This document shows, one piece after another, positions 1 through 10,223 of a stretch of 64,000 nt of DNA (the stretch's first letter is position 1; each line of letters begins with the position of its first letter). The DNA comes from Adiantum capillus-veneris (lineage: Eukaryota > Streptophyta > Polypodiopsida > Polypodiales > Pteridaceae): assembly GCA_014529385.2 (NCBI GenBank), contig CM043966.1, positions 97,849,087-97,913,086 on the forward strand, given 5' to 3'. The notes under the pieces were generated by a model that did not search any database, was not told where the DNA came from, and worked only from the letters and a program-made list of their open reading frames with translations. The translations under genes were made by a program, and so were the position numbers.

Positions 1-575
1 GATGGGCTGGTCCCCCCCCCCCCCCGTAATAGTATCTTTATTACTGAGGAGAAGTCTATACAAGCACTTGAACCGAACGTATTACCACGTTCGTTCTAGA
101 ATAAGACTGGATGGTTCTCGGAAGCCTCAGCTTCCGATTTCCTAGGGCAAAACCTTATTCCACGGAACTTCCGTTCCTTATTCCAAATCCTTGAGAACCA
201 AGGTTCTCGCCTCTGGGTCTCACCTCCATACTCAAGGCATGACATCCCTGCAACTCTCTTTGCCAACTCCATTTCCAAAGTCCTCTTCCCGCAAAACAAC
301 TCTGCTTTCCCGGACACGAAGTCCTTACTTGGGAATCCCAACTTCCGGATCACAACTTGAGAGACTACATCTCTCCGATCCATGGATCTTGTCACAAATA
401 CGGGAGCGTACACGAGCACTTGAAAATCTGAAAATTAAATAACTTTGCAAATGTGAGAGAAGGGAGAAGATCGACACAGTATTGGGGACCAGAAGATGGG
501 CTGGTCCCCCCCCCGTCAAGAGTATTCTTTATTCAGGGAGAGTTCGTATACAAGCACAAGAACCCGAGAAAACCC
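1..575. repeat. Direct repeat pair with poly-C start
   Basis: The segment beginning GATGGGCTGGTCCCC at 1 recurs at 495. In both copies a poly-C run is followed by a similar stretch (a rule of TATTCTTTATT-like sequence, then TATACAAGCAC) before the copies diverge near 80 and 575. This looks like two decayed ends of one dispersed repeat, possibly LTR-derived. No coding capacity is recognised between them. Confidence 0.5.
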
Positions 576-595
576 CTCCGTTCTGTAATCTTAGA

Positions 596-735
596 CCCGA
601 AGGTCGTTCTTTCCCGTAAAGGACTTAGGTACGAGGCCGTACTTTCCCGTAAGGGACTTAGGCGCGAAGCCGTACTTTCCTGTAAAGGGACTTAGGTGCG
701 AAGCCGTACTTCCCGTGAGGGACTTCCCATAAAGG
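596..735. repeat. 33-bp tandem repeat
   Basis: About four imperfect copies of a roughly 33-bp unit with the core CTTTCCCGTAAGGGACTTAG and a GCGAAGCCGTA spacer. Each unit contains the small inverted pair TCCCGTAAGGGA. Short reading frames across it are by-products of the repeat. Confidence 0.7.
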
Positions 736-959
736 GAGATTCCTGCAAAACAAACCACACAAAACAATACTCGCAATGCGTAATCGACAAATTATACTTG
801 CTGCTCCTCGCTCGGAAAAGCGATCTCCGTACTCCGTCGGCACACGAACTCTCGCGAAATCCGTCGCCGGCACTTGCTACTAGTTTCTCCAGCGCTTGCA
901 CTTCTGGCTTGTTGCGATGTGTCCAAAACTGAACGCTAGGCTTCTCTTTATACCAGAGT

Positions 960-1135
960 TACCGGGGAACGCCTATATGGGGGCTTGGAACGCCGGAACG
1001 GCGTTCCGGCCGGTCAAAAATCCCTGAAACGCATCGGAACGGATTGTCGTTCCGACAGACAGGCCATCACCGGAACGGACCGGCTGGAATGGGGCGGAAC
1101 AGGCCGGAATGGCAGCAACGGGCAGAAACGGGCAG
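960..1135. repeat. GGAACG-rich palindromic stretch
   Basis: A GC-rich island built from many GGAACG/CGTTCC words. It includes the perfect hairpin GAACGCCGGAACGGCGTTC (8-bp arms, 3-base loop) near 989. It lies directly upstream of a CCAAT/TATA pair, so it could be the upstream part of an LTR or promoter. Confidence 0.5.
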
Positions 1136-1179
1136 TTTTCCAACTTTTAAAAATGTAGCTGTTTGGGAAATTTGGGCAG

Positions 1180-1207
1180 CCAATGGCCATTTACAGCCCT
1201 ATATAAA
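1180..1207 (+). promoter_or_regulatory. CCAAT plus TATA promoter-like pair
   Basis: CCAAT at 1180-1184 is followed by TATATAAAT at 1200-1207. A long CT-rich leader (1325-1550) precedes the first start codon in a good context at 1562. The order fits a plant RNA polymerase II promoter with a pyrimidine-rich 5' UTR. Transcription is inferred. Confidence 0.4.
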
Positions 1208-1324
1208 TCCCCCCTTCCCCCATTCTTCACCAAAGCATCAAGGAAGTTTGAAGGGGGCCATCTCTCCCTTGCTCTCAACTCTCGAGTCTCAAGCCATAGG
1301 GGCCTAGCCTCTAGCTCTCAAGTT

Positions 1325-1550
1325 TCAACCTCTCTCTCTCTCTCTTGGGCTAACCCTCAAGGCTCAAGGGTCAAACTCTCTCTCTCGGTCTCAACTTCCA
1401 AGAGGTGAAGCCTCTCTCTCAAGCTCTCTATCTCAACTTCTCATTGCTCAAGCCTCAAGCAAGAACGGAATCAAGCCTCTCTCTCTCTCAAGCCCTCTCT
1501 CAAGCTATCTCTCTCTCTCAAATCCTCAAAGATCAAGCTCTCTCTCTTTC
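1325..1550 (+). repeat. CT-rich leader-like stretch
   Basis: Imperfect repeats of CTCTCTCTCAAG-type words between the TATA box at 1200 and the ATG at 1562. Pyrimidine-rich 5' leaders are common in plants. No long open frame is supported. Confidence 0.4.
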
Positions 1551-1561
1551 ACGGATAATCC

Positions 1562-1714
1562 ATGGCCTCTTCTTCTCGTTCAACCCCCTCCATTCATGCA
1601 GGCAACACTCAAAAGGCGAAGGAATGGTCGTGGTGGGATGAAGTGACCTCGGAGGGCACCTTGTCGGCGGCGGGAGGTTCTCGTGCATGGGGATGCAAGC
1701 TACACGCTCCATAG
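1562..1714 (+). pseudogene. Possible hAT transposase N-terminus (BED-finger-like fragment)
   Basis: A 50-codon frame starts at an ATG in a good context (CCATGG) and ends at TAG. It contains a tryptophan-rich stretch (EWSWWDEVTSEGT) followed by GG.R.WGCKL. Plant hAT transposases often begin with a similar W..WD.VT pattern leading into a Cys-x2-Cys BED zinc finger. Here only one Cys is in frame and the expected histidines are missing, so this would be a dead fragment. The TATA/CCAAT pair and CT-rich leader lie upstream. It could also be a short chance frame. Confidence 0.25.
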
Positions 1715-2339
1715 GCACTTCTTCGCGAGGGAACTTGCGAATTGGGTCTTGGCGACATCGGGTACACTTGGGACAGTCATGGGCATCACCGGCAAACGTC
1801 TTCTTTGCGAGTGAACTCTGCAGCAGCATCTCCTTCTTGCAAAAATTGATCCTCCTCTCTGAGTGAGGGCATGTGATGCTTTAATAGCCCCTGGCCAAGG
1901 GCACGAATAGCTGCTCGCGTAGAGATCATGGCCGTTTTTTTTTTTTTCGTTGTTCTGCTAGAAAAAGAGAGAGAGAGAGAAAAGGCTGCTGATCTGTTGC
2001 CTTATTTATCAAATGGCTGCCCAGTTATTAAGTAGGCGGCCGGCGTATTTTAAAAATAGTCTGAATCTGCCCAAAAACTCAATAAAACAATATAAGTTAA
2101 AAACAATGATTTCACAGCACTTCCTAGGCGTCCCTGGATGCAATCACATACATAATTGCAATGCAGACACAAACTTCCTCGCGGAAAAGCGTCTGCTTTC
2201 CCGAAAAGCAATCTCGCTTTCTCAGAAAGCATCTATTTTTCCTCAAAGTTTCCTCTGAACCCATCTTCATTCAAGTGCTTGCTTTTCTTTGTGCACAATT
2301 CTAACACTGTTCAGAATTTCCTCTCGACTATCGATATCC

Positions 2340-2620
2340 CCTTTCCGATGCACCCGTCACCCACCTTGTGACGCATCAGGAATACCCATCAACTAGTCAC
2401 TTCCTACCGAACTTACGGTACAATCTCCTTCGTGATGCTCTATCACCCCTCCTATGACGCATTAGAGATGTCCGTTCCCGGATGGTCGGATACTTCTTTC
2501 CAATGCTCCCTGTCACCCATCCGATGTGACGCATCAGAAGTACCCGTTCCTGGTGGCCTTACAGATATTCCCCTTCACAGTGTTCCCGTCATTACTCTGA
2601 ATGATGCACTAGGAATACTC
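2340..2620. repeat. Diverged 70-90 bp tandem repeat
   Basis: Four decayed copies share the words GATGC..CC.GTCACCC, then TGACGCATCAG, then ..TACCCGTTCC. They start near 2347, 2432, 2502 and 2580. Reading frames across them are not conserved between copies. Confidence 0.5.
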
Positions 2621-2699
2621 TGAACTCGGATGTCTCCAGTGAGAAAAACCCTCTCACTTAAAATTCCACTAATTCATTTTAGAATTATTTTTCCTTGGT

Positions 2700-3236
2700 G
2701 TTTCCAAATGAGAAAACCCTCACTTATAAATCCAATAATTCATTTAGAATTATTTTCGTGTCAGATAAAGCCAATTTAGCAACAGAAAGAGAGAGGGAGA
2801 CGACACATGACAGTGGCAAAATTGCACCCCAGAGAGTATTGGCCCCAAACCTTGGTGCCCCTTTCCGTATTTCTTTATATCGCATCATCAAAGTACAAGC
2901 CGGTACTCCATCCTCTGCACCTTCGTCCAGAAGCATACCAGAGAATGAGCCCATGGCCTCATATTTAAAGGCCCTATGCCCAAAAGCAGTTTACATGAAA
3001 AGCCTTCAAACTCAAAAGCATCTGGTCCAAAAGCAATGCCAAAAAGCTGTCAGCGTGATTTACGGAAATCCGTACAACTGCCACGTCAGCAACGCAAATC
3101 GCGAAAATCCGTACAGGCAACCACGTCAGCATGTCAACGCAATTTCTAGGTTGTCCGTACAGATGCCTCGTCATCAATCAGCGGAAAATCCAGAATTCCG
3201 TACATCTGCTTCTTCTGCTTCTGCTTCTGCTTCTTA
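2700..3236. repeat. Diverged repeats and CTTCTG microsatellite
   Basis: From 3060 to 3200 there are three or four decayed units of about 45 bp sharing AATCCGTACA and CACGTCAGC. A CTTCTG microsatellite follows at 3205-3236. A 180-codon open frame crosses this region but shows no domain and is repeat-derived, so it is not called as a gene. Confidence 0.4.
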
Positions 3237-3305
3237 GGGTTTAGGCCCTTTGGCCGGGATCTGCAAGTCGGCTCCGTTCTTCAGTGGCACACAAGAAGCG
3301 CATAC

Positions 3306-3467
3306 CTTACGGGCTACTGCATCTGAGAAAGATTCGATCCTAGTTTTCACTTCTCTTTCAAGTTCAAGTGTTTGTTGTTTTATTTCAGCTCTTACTATTG
3401 TTGTTTGTTTCACCGCCTTGTCAATGGCTTGCCGGTTTAACAAATACCCAGCAACTACTATATACAC
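3306..3467 (-). CDS. Putative unknown exon (coiled-coil-like)
   Basis: On the minus strand an open stretch reads as a charged, heptad-like helix (for example KQQTLELEREVKTRIESF). It ends at a good splice-donor sequence, AAG|GTATGC, at 3305/3306, and an AG acceptor candidate lies near 3467. No family is recognised. It sits 0.6 kb downstream of the last WDR12 exon on the same strand, but its sequence does not look like WD40 repeats. It could be an exon of another gene or a chance open frame. Confidence 0.2.
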
Positions 3468-4060
3468 AATCTAGTTAATTTTTTGATGAGGGAGTGGACT
3501 AGCTCCCCTATATGCAGCGGGCACTTCATCTTACTCAAACCATTGAATCAGCATGTGCCCTTGGAATGGTAGTCTCCAAACCAAAAGCCTTGAGGTAAAG
3601 ATCCAACAATTGAGAGTCATTTGTCAAGTCCAACTTCGCATCCAAAGCACGATAATTCCTGAACATACGTAAGTACCTTTGGATCATCTTACCCTTCACT
3701 TTTCTTTCTTTAAGAAAATATGTCTAAAGAGAGAAAACTCCCAAGAGAGAAAAGATCCCGTTTTGAGAGGAAATCAGTATTTTCTATATAAACATGTTCT
3801 CGAGAGCCAAGAATAAAAACTTTGCTTTAGAGAGTGAAAAAATCCATCCAAGAGAGAAAAGATTACTTCAAACTATGTATATGCTCTAGATGATTTTCTT
3901 TGTTGTTAATATAGCTGGATTTCATTCCTTTACGACATCCATTCACATAGGCTCTCCTGACCCTCCAGAGGAGCCTTTGCACGTGTATGCAACTAATGCT
4001 CGTCGATGTGCATTTAATGTGTAAAGATTTGAATAAAAATAACTTTATTTCGTGACTGAC

Positions 4061-4866
4061 CTCGCATGACTGCCAGTAGCTGCACTAACCCAATCTTTGT
4101 GTTCACGAGACTTTTCACGTTTAGGAGGTCCTACAGCATATGCATACTCCACATTGAGTATGGATTCCTGGCTCCAAAAAATACAAGCAATACATAGCCA
4201 TTGCAAAGTTAATGAAATTACACATCTTCAAGTTTATCAAATTACTTTAAAAGTAGTCACATACAGCTGAAAGTTTGTTGGTCAGTAAAAGCTGTTCCAG
4301 AGAAGTTCTCAGCAACTCGTCATCAACAAGAAAATCAAAAGGCTGTGGTTTATCTGACAACAGTTCAAATCTTAAAAATTAGGTCTGTTTTAAGAAACAA
4401 AGACCCAATGGAGATACAAACATGGAGACATGATCTGCAGTCTTCAACCAGAAAACTCAAACTTAACAGTACTCAAAGATGAAATGATCATCCTTGTGCA
4501 CATTTGCAGCTAGAAGAGTGAAGAAGATGAAACGATAATCATTAAGCATACGTACAGTAACACCTTCTTTCCATTATCAAACAATTCAGACCGAAATGTG
4601 AATGCATGCATACATACAAGCATGATAATAAGACACATACTCTTGTCAAGGGGAACCTACCTACATGTGCACAGAAGAAGCTATGAGAAAAATGTGGGCT
4701 TGAGAGAAGCAATACCTAAACCGAGGAGAGCGTTGATAACTTCGGAGAGACCGTAGCGAGTGAGGTGGGCAGGGAGCGAGAAGGGAGTGGTTGCCACATG
4801 CAGCTCTGATGGAAGCTTTGTTACAAACCGGACCTGTATTTGTCTCTCCTCCGCCGCGTCCTCCAT
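4061..4866 (-). CDS. WDR12: WDR12 homologue, first three coding exons (3' part not found)
   Basis: Ribosome-biogenesis factor; WDR12 (yeast Ytm1) works with Pes1/Nop7 and Bop1/Erb1 in the nucleolus to mature the large ribosomal subunit. Three exons are visible on the minus strand. Exon 1 (4716-4866) starts at the ATG at 4866, encodes the start of the NLE domain (QVRFVTKLP...LTRYGLSEVIN) and ends phase 1 at a GTATTG donor. Exon 2 (4265-4353) encodes KPQPFDFLVDDELLRTSLEQ and ends phase 0 at GTATGT. Exon 3 (4061-4167) encodes ILNVEYA and later REHKDWVSAATG, ending at GTCAGT. Phases join to one 115-residue frame. Family members are roughly 400-plus residues, so the WD40 propeller is missing: either it lies past long introns outside the window or the gene is truncated. 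An upstream in-frame TTG was not used because the ATG fits better. Confidence 0.88.
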
Positions 4867-5143
4867 GTCCTCGCTGCTCGTTGGCGAGCTACTGGAGTTC
4901 AAACGTTCCAGTCGAATGTGCGGGATACCTTTATGTTATGTGAGGCTGAATGTGAAAATGTAATGAAAATGTAAAGAGGACTTTGACAACTGATCATCGA
5001 TAAGGTGCTTGCTCTTCAGCACTAAAGGGCACGGGCACTTAATGAAGCCAAAGCGGGGGGGATCCACGGAAACGAAGCTAGGACACGGGGATCGAGAGGC
5101 GTGCAGTCGTAGGATGCCCAGGGTAAACTAGGACACGAAAAAG

Positions 5144-5176
5144 TAAACTTGGACAAGCAAGGGGTGTCCAAGTTTA
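5144..5176. repeat. 12-bp perfect inverted repeat
   Basis: TAAACTTGGACA (5144-5155) and its exact reverse complement TGTCCAAGTTTA (5165-5176) flank a 9-base loop. A related word, TAAACTAGGACA, lies just upstream at 5124. It lies about 45 bp from the tRNA-like element at 5219. Confidence 0.7.
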
Positions 5177-5218
5177 TTTATCATTTTATGTTTTGCCCAC
5201 ATGTCAACTTGCTCATCG

Positions 5219-5310
5219 TGGGCGCAGCGGTTAGTGCATTGGGCTCTCATGGCGATGGCGAGGGTTCGAGTCCCTGTGCCTGCGACGGTGCCCATTTTTT
5301 ATCACCCTCA
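5219..5310 (+). mobile_element. tRNA-derived SINE-like element
   Basis: An A-box-like sequence (TGGGCGCAGCGG, 5219-5230) is followed by a perfect B box, GGTTCGAGTCC, at 5263-5273, then a T run at 5294. Spacing between the boxes fits an internal RNA polymerase III promoter. The sequence does not close into a clean tRNA acceptor stem, so a SINE head or a decayed tRNA gene is preferred over a working tRNA. It lies about 350 bp upstream of the WDR12 start, in the opposite orientation. Confidence 0.55.
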
Positions 5311-5319
5311 ATTCGCCTC

Positions 5320-6090
5320 GAGATGCCCCCTTTCGACCTTCACCGTCAATCCCATCTCTCTCTACCCGTGCCCTTTAGTGGTGAGGGTGCTCGCTAAGTT
5401 GCTAACCCTTTTCTATTTGACTCTAAGCAGTTGCCCAAAAAGGCCTCCTTTGATTGACCTTTGTAATCATGCCATCCAATGAATGCAATGAATGATCATC
5501 TTATCTAAACATCTACCCACTTTTCCAACAAGACCCCATGCAGATGAAAGAAGGCGACCACCATGAAGGTGAAACAATTGATGTTGGTCAACTCATGGGA
5601 TGTAATGAATTGACTTATGCACATGAATGTAATGTATATATGGAAGGTGCAAGGGGGCTATATATCAGATTGATATGTGCAACACATCCTAGCCACCTAC
5701 AAACATCGCTTGTGTCTAGTGTTGCTATCTATTGCGACATAAAAACATTAAAACCTTGGGAACTTAAACACCTTAGAAACTTGAGAGGAATCTTGTGGAT
5801 GATGAAATTAACTTTTTCAAAGTAGAGAGAGTCACAAGCCCTAATCCTAGGCACTTGCAAGTAGTGTGGCACATTTGCTTGTCATCTATATTAGAATGTG
5901 CTTATTACCTTATGCTTGTGTAGTTTTGACATTCAGCAAGGGTAGCTTACACAACGCACTAATTTGGTTTTTTGTAGATTGATGTATCTAATTATTTATT
6001 TACATATTTATCACTTCAAGAGAGGGGGAGAGAGGAGAGATATACACAGAAAAGTAGCAGGTGCTCACACGCACATACACACACATCGTG
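5320..6090. other. No recognised gene
   Basis: AT-rich sequence with short open frames on both strands, none with a recognised domain. A 95-codon plus-strand frame at 5538-5825 was considered but shows no motif or splice structure. Confidence 0.4.
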
Positions 6091-6099
6091 AAAGCTTTA

Positions 6100-6660
6100 T
6101 TCCAAGTCACAAAATTAGTGAGAAGGATCGTGTCAAAATGTGGAGAAGCCATGAAACTTTGGAACAATGAGGAGGGACTAAAATACCTCCAAGAAGTAAG
6201 CAAAACATATTCGAGGACAACTATGATTTTAAGGGAGAGTTAATGTCACCAATTATGCTTTTTATGGAAAGTGCATTGACTAGTACTCAATTAGTTGCCT
6301 TGGTACTTATGAGGTTTTCTGAGGAGTACGAGATGGCCATGAGGGCATTATGATTGCTATTCACAAGGGAAAAGCTGGTCTCTAATGATCTCATCTCTTT
6401 TCTCATTGAGGAAGAAGCTATCTTAGTCTTCCAAGGCAAGGTTTCAGTTTTTGAGAAGTGATGAAGAGGCACATGCAGCATCGAAAACTAAAACTCATAT
6501 CTGTTGTTACAAGTGTGGAAAGCATGGTCATTTGTCTCGGGATTGTAAATCCAAAGGCAAAGCTAAAAGCTCACCAAAGGACAAAGTCAAAGGCAAGCTT
6601 GATGAGGATAGCAGTGATAATTGCTACCAATGACTCATCAGAGTCCATCGGTGTTGCATA
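6100..6660 (+). pseudogene. Decayed Ty1/copia gag
   Basis: Plus-strand remnant of a copia gag polyprotein. Around 6290-6420 a frame reads like the gag helical region (TQLVALVLMRFSEEYEMAMR, later LISFLIEEEA), broken by stops. At 6451-6633 a separate frame encodes a CCHC zinc knuckle, CYKCGKHGHLSRDC, followed by a lysine-rich tail. The order, helical domain and then knuckle, is that of copia gag. Several stops and shifts show that it is dead. No protease or integrase is recognised downstream. Confidence 0.7.
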
Positions 6661-7239
6661 GACTACACTCACAAAAGTTCTAGCTTTCCAGTTTTTTGGT
6701 GGTTGTGCAAGATGCTTCAACTAGAGAGAGGCACTGACCCTATAGAGAGGAGCAAGTGGAGCTCCTAGTACTTGATATGAACCATGTGCTGGAGTTTGTC
6801 AACAATATTTGGACCTGTGTGTTGAAGTTCAAGGCACATTGAATTTGGTAAGGAACCAACGTGATGCATTCAACTAATTATAGATGTGATATAGACAAGC
6901 CATTATTGCTAGTGGTATTGTGGAAAGGGTGTGTTACAAAGTCCATTATCTTGAAAATCTTGGACGTGATGTGTTCATAGTTCACAAATGAGGATCCTTG
7001 GACCTAGTGTTGTCTACATTTCGACTGTTTACGAGGCAACCGATGCTCTAGATGGCATTCTTTTCGGTGATAGGTTGGTGGTTGTGCAAATTTGCAGTGT
7101 ACTTGGCAGAAGGCTTCTGGTGGGGTGTCCATGGTAGCTTCTACATTGACTTCATCTTCCTACTTATGTCCACCATGAGCTACAAAGAGGGTGTTAAAGT
7201 TTATGCATCTCAATTGAATGCCCAGTGTGATCCTATAAA

Positions 7240-7395
7240 TTTATTTTTTCATCTTAGGTATTTATTTTCTTATTTGACACAATACTAGGTTGGGTAGTTC
7301 AGGAGAGGGGTACTTAAGGTCCCCCAAGAGAATATATAAGCAGTACTCCGTCCCCATTGTATAATCTTATATTGTCTTGGTTGGTTGGTTTGAGC

Positions 7396-7470
<75 letters not shown>

Positions 7471-7530
7471 CCCCGCCCCCCCGCCTCCAAATTCACTCTC
7501 TAGCTCTATGCTTCCGCATAGTCCTCCCCA
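7240..7530 (+). mobile_element. LTR-like segment with long CT array
   Basis: The segment shares its order of words with 24459-24694: AGGTATTTATTTT, then TTGGTTGGTTT, then a CT microsatellite, then CTCTATGCTTC.GCAT. The second copy is followed by a primer binding site, so both are probably LTRs of one copia family. The CT array (7399-7477) would lie in the transcribed part of the LTR. Confidence 0.45.
7399..7477. repeat. CT microsatellite
   Basis: An almost perfect run of CT dinucleotides, about 78 bp, inside an LTR-like segment. Confidence 0.95.
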
Positions 7531-7725
7531 AATTTCTATTAAACATGGCAACATGTCACTCCCAAAATAGCATGAAATTGCTTCTCCCAAATTTGATAGT
7601 TTCATTTTTATGTTTGAAACATAAAAGGAGGAAAACATGCAAGTTCCCTTTCATAGCATAGTCCTCCCCAAATTTATATTAAACATGGCAACATGTCACT
7701 CCCACAATAGCATGCAATTGCTAGC
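7516..7725. repeat. Tandem duplication, 140-bp offset
   Basis: The stretch starting GCATAGTCCTCCCCAAATTT at 7516 recurs at 7656 and stays recognisable for nearly 70 bp (through ATGGCAACATGTCACTCCCA). It is non-coding. Confidence 0.8.
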
Positions 7726-8343
7726 GTGCTCGTTCATGGATGTATCATTTTTTAGTAAAGGATTTAAAGCTTGTCCTTCTATTCGAGCTTTGCTTGTCAT
7801 TCATCATGATTGGAGCGATGCCAAGTAAAACTTCTTAATTGCATATGCTTCTCTATACAACTTCCCTAATTGAATCTACTTTTCTATACAAGTTCTTATA
7901 TTCTTTAAATCCCAAATTTCTATCATTAAATCTTCCATGTGTCAAATCTACTTTGAGCATGATACAAAGTAAGAGTGTTTTTTGGCGATTGTGGCAATGA
8001 ATTATAATTGATTTACATAATTTCAAAAGTTTGCTTATGCAAGTCCATTCCATTCAACACAACTCTCATTAACTTCCTTTGCTTTTTGCACCGTGTAGTA
8101 ATTACACATCATACTTTCAAGTAGAACATAAATCATTTGTTGATTTTATATCATTAATCAATTGTTTATCTACAAGAGTGCAACAAATACCAACACATAA
8201 TTTAACCATGCTTTCAAACCACCATTAGATTGAGGGATCAAGACACTTTGCCACCATAGTTTAGAGAAATAGAATCTTTAAATTGGCACTTGTGAAGTTT
8301 ATAACACCCACCCTTATACAATCATAGTTTGAAAGCACAAAAG
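7726..8343. other. AT-rich sequence, no gene seen
   Basis: No recognised domain, RNA or element end. A short internal repeat, CTATACAA(C/G)TT, occurs near 7853-7893. The right edge is the target duplication of the copia element beginning at 8344. Confidence 0.4.
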
Positions 8344-8571
8344 TGTTGGAAATAGGGTTGCAGAGAAAAACACACAGCTTGGAGAAGATGAAGAATCTCA
8401 AGGCACACAATAGAGAGTAGTATTGCTTAGTGTGCAATGGAAAGATAAGATATCCCTAGAGTGATAGGCGTATATACAATGCACGCGGGAAAAACCTCCT
8501 AGTAAAGGAAAAAATGCCCTGACGGTCCTAAGCGTGTTCACACACATCACTACCACATGTATATGGTAACA
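8344..8571 (-). repeat. 3' LTR of family A copia
   Basis: The 228-bp LTR closely matches those at 10591-10818, 26143-26369, 42733-42959 and 47555-47781. The polypurine tract abuts its inner edge at 8572-8584. Confidence 0.92.
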
Positions 8572-8648
8572 AATCCCCCCTGGGAGTGATGCAGTGAACA
8601 AGAGTTGGCACATAATGAATAGGGAAGTGCCATGTCGTGAGTGCATGA

Positions 8649-9213
8649 TCAATCCACAAAGAGGAGTAAGCCCAAAGCTTTGCGGAAAGCTTCGAACTTC
8701 TCACGAGGCAATGCCTTTGTGAACAGGTCTGCAAGGTTGTCCTGTATTGGCACATAAGCCAAAGCTGATCTCTCCTGTTGAGAGTCTCTCTCCGACATAG
8801 TGGTAACACACCTCAATGTGCTTTGTGCGAGCATGAAAAACTAGGTTCCTCGCAACTGCCAATGCGCTCTGACTGTCAGTGTAGATGAAAGTGGCAGTGT
8901 CCTGTCCAACACCCAAATCAGCCATAAGGCGTCTGAGCCATACACACTTAACCGTAGCTGTGAAGATTGCCTTGTACTCAGCCTCACAACTAGAAGTGGC
9001 CACTGTAGGTTGCTTCTTGCTCAACCATGATATGCATGAACTGTCGAGTATGAAACAAAAACCACTTGTGGACACTTGCGTGTCAAAAGAAGTAACCCAA
9101 TCTGAGTCTGAAAAAGCATGTAAATTCGGTGGCAATGATCTTCCTTGGGATAAAACAAGCCAAGATACAAAGTGCCACTCAAGTAGCAAAAAATCCTCTT
9201 GACATCCTGCCAA
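8649..9213 (-). pseudogene. Copia RNase H (family A)
   Basis: RNase H region of the copia polyprotein. Recognisable copia RNase H words are [40 protein letters not shown] and HARTKHIEV. The C-terminal ADLFTKALP motif appears in another frame at 8649-8834, so at least one frameshift separates it from the body of the domain. The frame continues from the reverse transcriptase remnant at higher coordinates. Not functional alone. Confidence 0.85.
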
Positions 9214-9727
9214 TGCTTAGACCCTGGGCTATGCATAAGTCTGCTGACATGTGTGACTCAAACTGAATATCTGGCCTTGTATTGCATACATAAATAAGGC
9301 ATCCAACTGTTCTGTAAAGAGTGACATCGTCGGGATCACCAGCATCATGAAGGCTCAACTTCAAACCTATTTCCATTGGAGTATCAATACGTTTGCAGTC
9401 ACCAGCATCATGAAGGCTCAACTTCAAACCTATTTCCATTGGAGTATCAATACGTTTGCAGTCCTCAAGTCCAAACTTACATAGCAATGTCTCTATGTAA
9501 CTTGTTTGACACAAGGCAATACCACCATCACATTGCTTAAATTGTATGCCCAAGTAATGATGCAATATCCCCAAATCTTTCTTCTTGAAAGTAGCATTTA
9601 AATCAGCCTTAAATTCAGCAATATGTGTCTCATTGGGTCCAATGATCAGCAAAACATCAACATAAAGAACGACGATGAGAAGTACATCACCCTCACGCTT
9701 TACATAACTGTAAAAGTGACTTCGCAT
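9179..9727 (-). pseudogene. Copia reverse transcriptase, second half, with internal duplication
   Basis: The palm region of copia reverse transcriptase, read on the minus strand. The catalytic YVDD box reads YVDV here; the relative at 43592-44125 keeps YVDD. Downstream words KKDLGILHHYLGIQ and SYIETLLCKFGLEDC are typical. A 63-bp direct duplication (9338-9400 and 9401-9463) repeats 21 codons in frame. Only the C-terminal half of the enzyme is present, because the internal deletion removed everything between gag and this point. The product could not be active. Confidence 0.88.
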
Positions 9728-10223
9728 GCAGAAATGAGTTGCTCATTGATCTCCTTGATACTAGGAAGGAAAGTGTCTATGTCATCTTCCTCATGCATAA
9801 TCTTTGACTCTAACTCCTTACGGAGCAATGCAATTTTACCTCATTTTGCAACTTGCATGAAGACCAATCATAATATCCCAAGGCTGTTTAGTTGATTTAG
9901 CCGAGAGAATGTGAGGAGTAATAGTGCGCTTCACAAATAATGCAATCAATGCATGAGTTGTGCATCTCTAACATCTCAACGAATCCGCTCAGCCATAGGC
10001 AAAACAACTCTAGCAGCAACAATCCTGCCACCAAAACCTGCACATCCTCAACATCGCCTGTATCCACAGAACTAGGACGTACATCAATGCCATGCACAAC
10101 ATTCCAAACACCCTTTGACACAAGAACATGTTGCATCATGTGAGCCCACATTGGGTTATTGTCCCCGTCCAATTTATTCTCAGCAGCAAACATGTTGAAC
10201 ACATCTGTGTTGTTGTCAGCCAT
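9728..10223 (-). pseudogene. Copia gag N-terminus (family A)
   Basis: Starts at the ATG at 10223 (MADNNTDVF) and matches the gag of the 42.7-47.8 kb element through the LDGDN.PMWA.MMQHVLVSKG motif, then shifts frame. The later part (to about 9728) is recognisable only in pieces and stops at the deletion junction with reverse transcriptase. No zinc knuckle remains. Confidence 0.8.

Noticed and set aside
2695-3237. 180-codon plus-strand open frame
   Set aside because: It spans diverged tandem repeats and ends in a CTTCTG microsatellite; there is no domain, and composition follows the repeats.
3535-3723. 62-residue minus-strand frame near WDR12 (MFRNYRALDAKLDLTND region)
   Set aside because: No family recognised, no splice sites in phase with WDR12, and no WD40 resemblance; may be chance or old debris.
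5219-5292. Functional tRNA gene
   Set aside because: The B box is perfect, but acceptor and anticodon stems do not pair cleanly by eye; a SINE or decayed tRNA is more likely.
7314-7638. Arg-Glu and Ser-Leu repeat frames over CT/GA arrays (also near 11.7, 12.6, 15.5, 24.5, 37.6, 39.5, 50.5 and 51.7 kb)
   Set aside because: Translations of dinucleotide arrays, not proteins.
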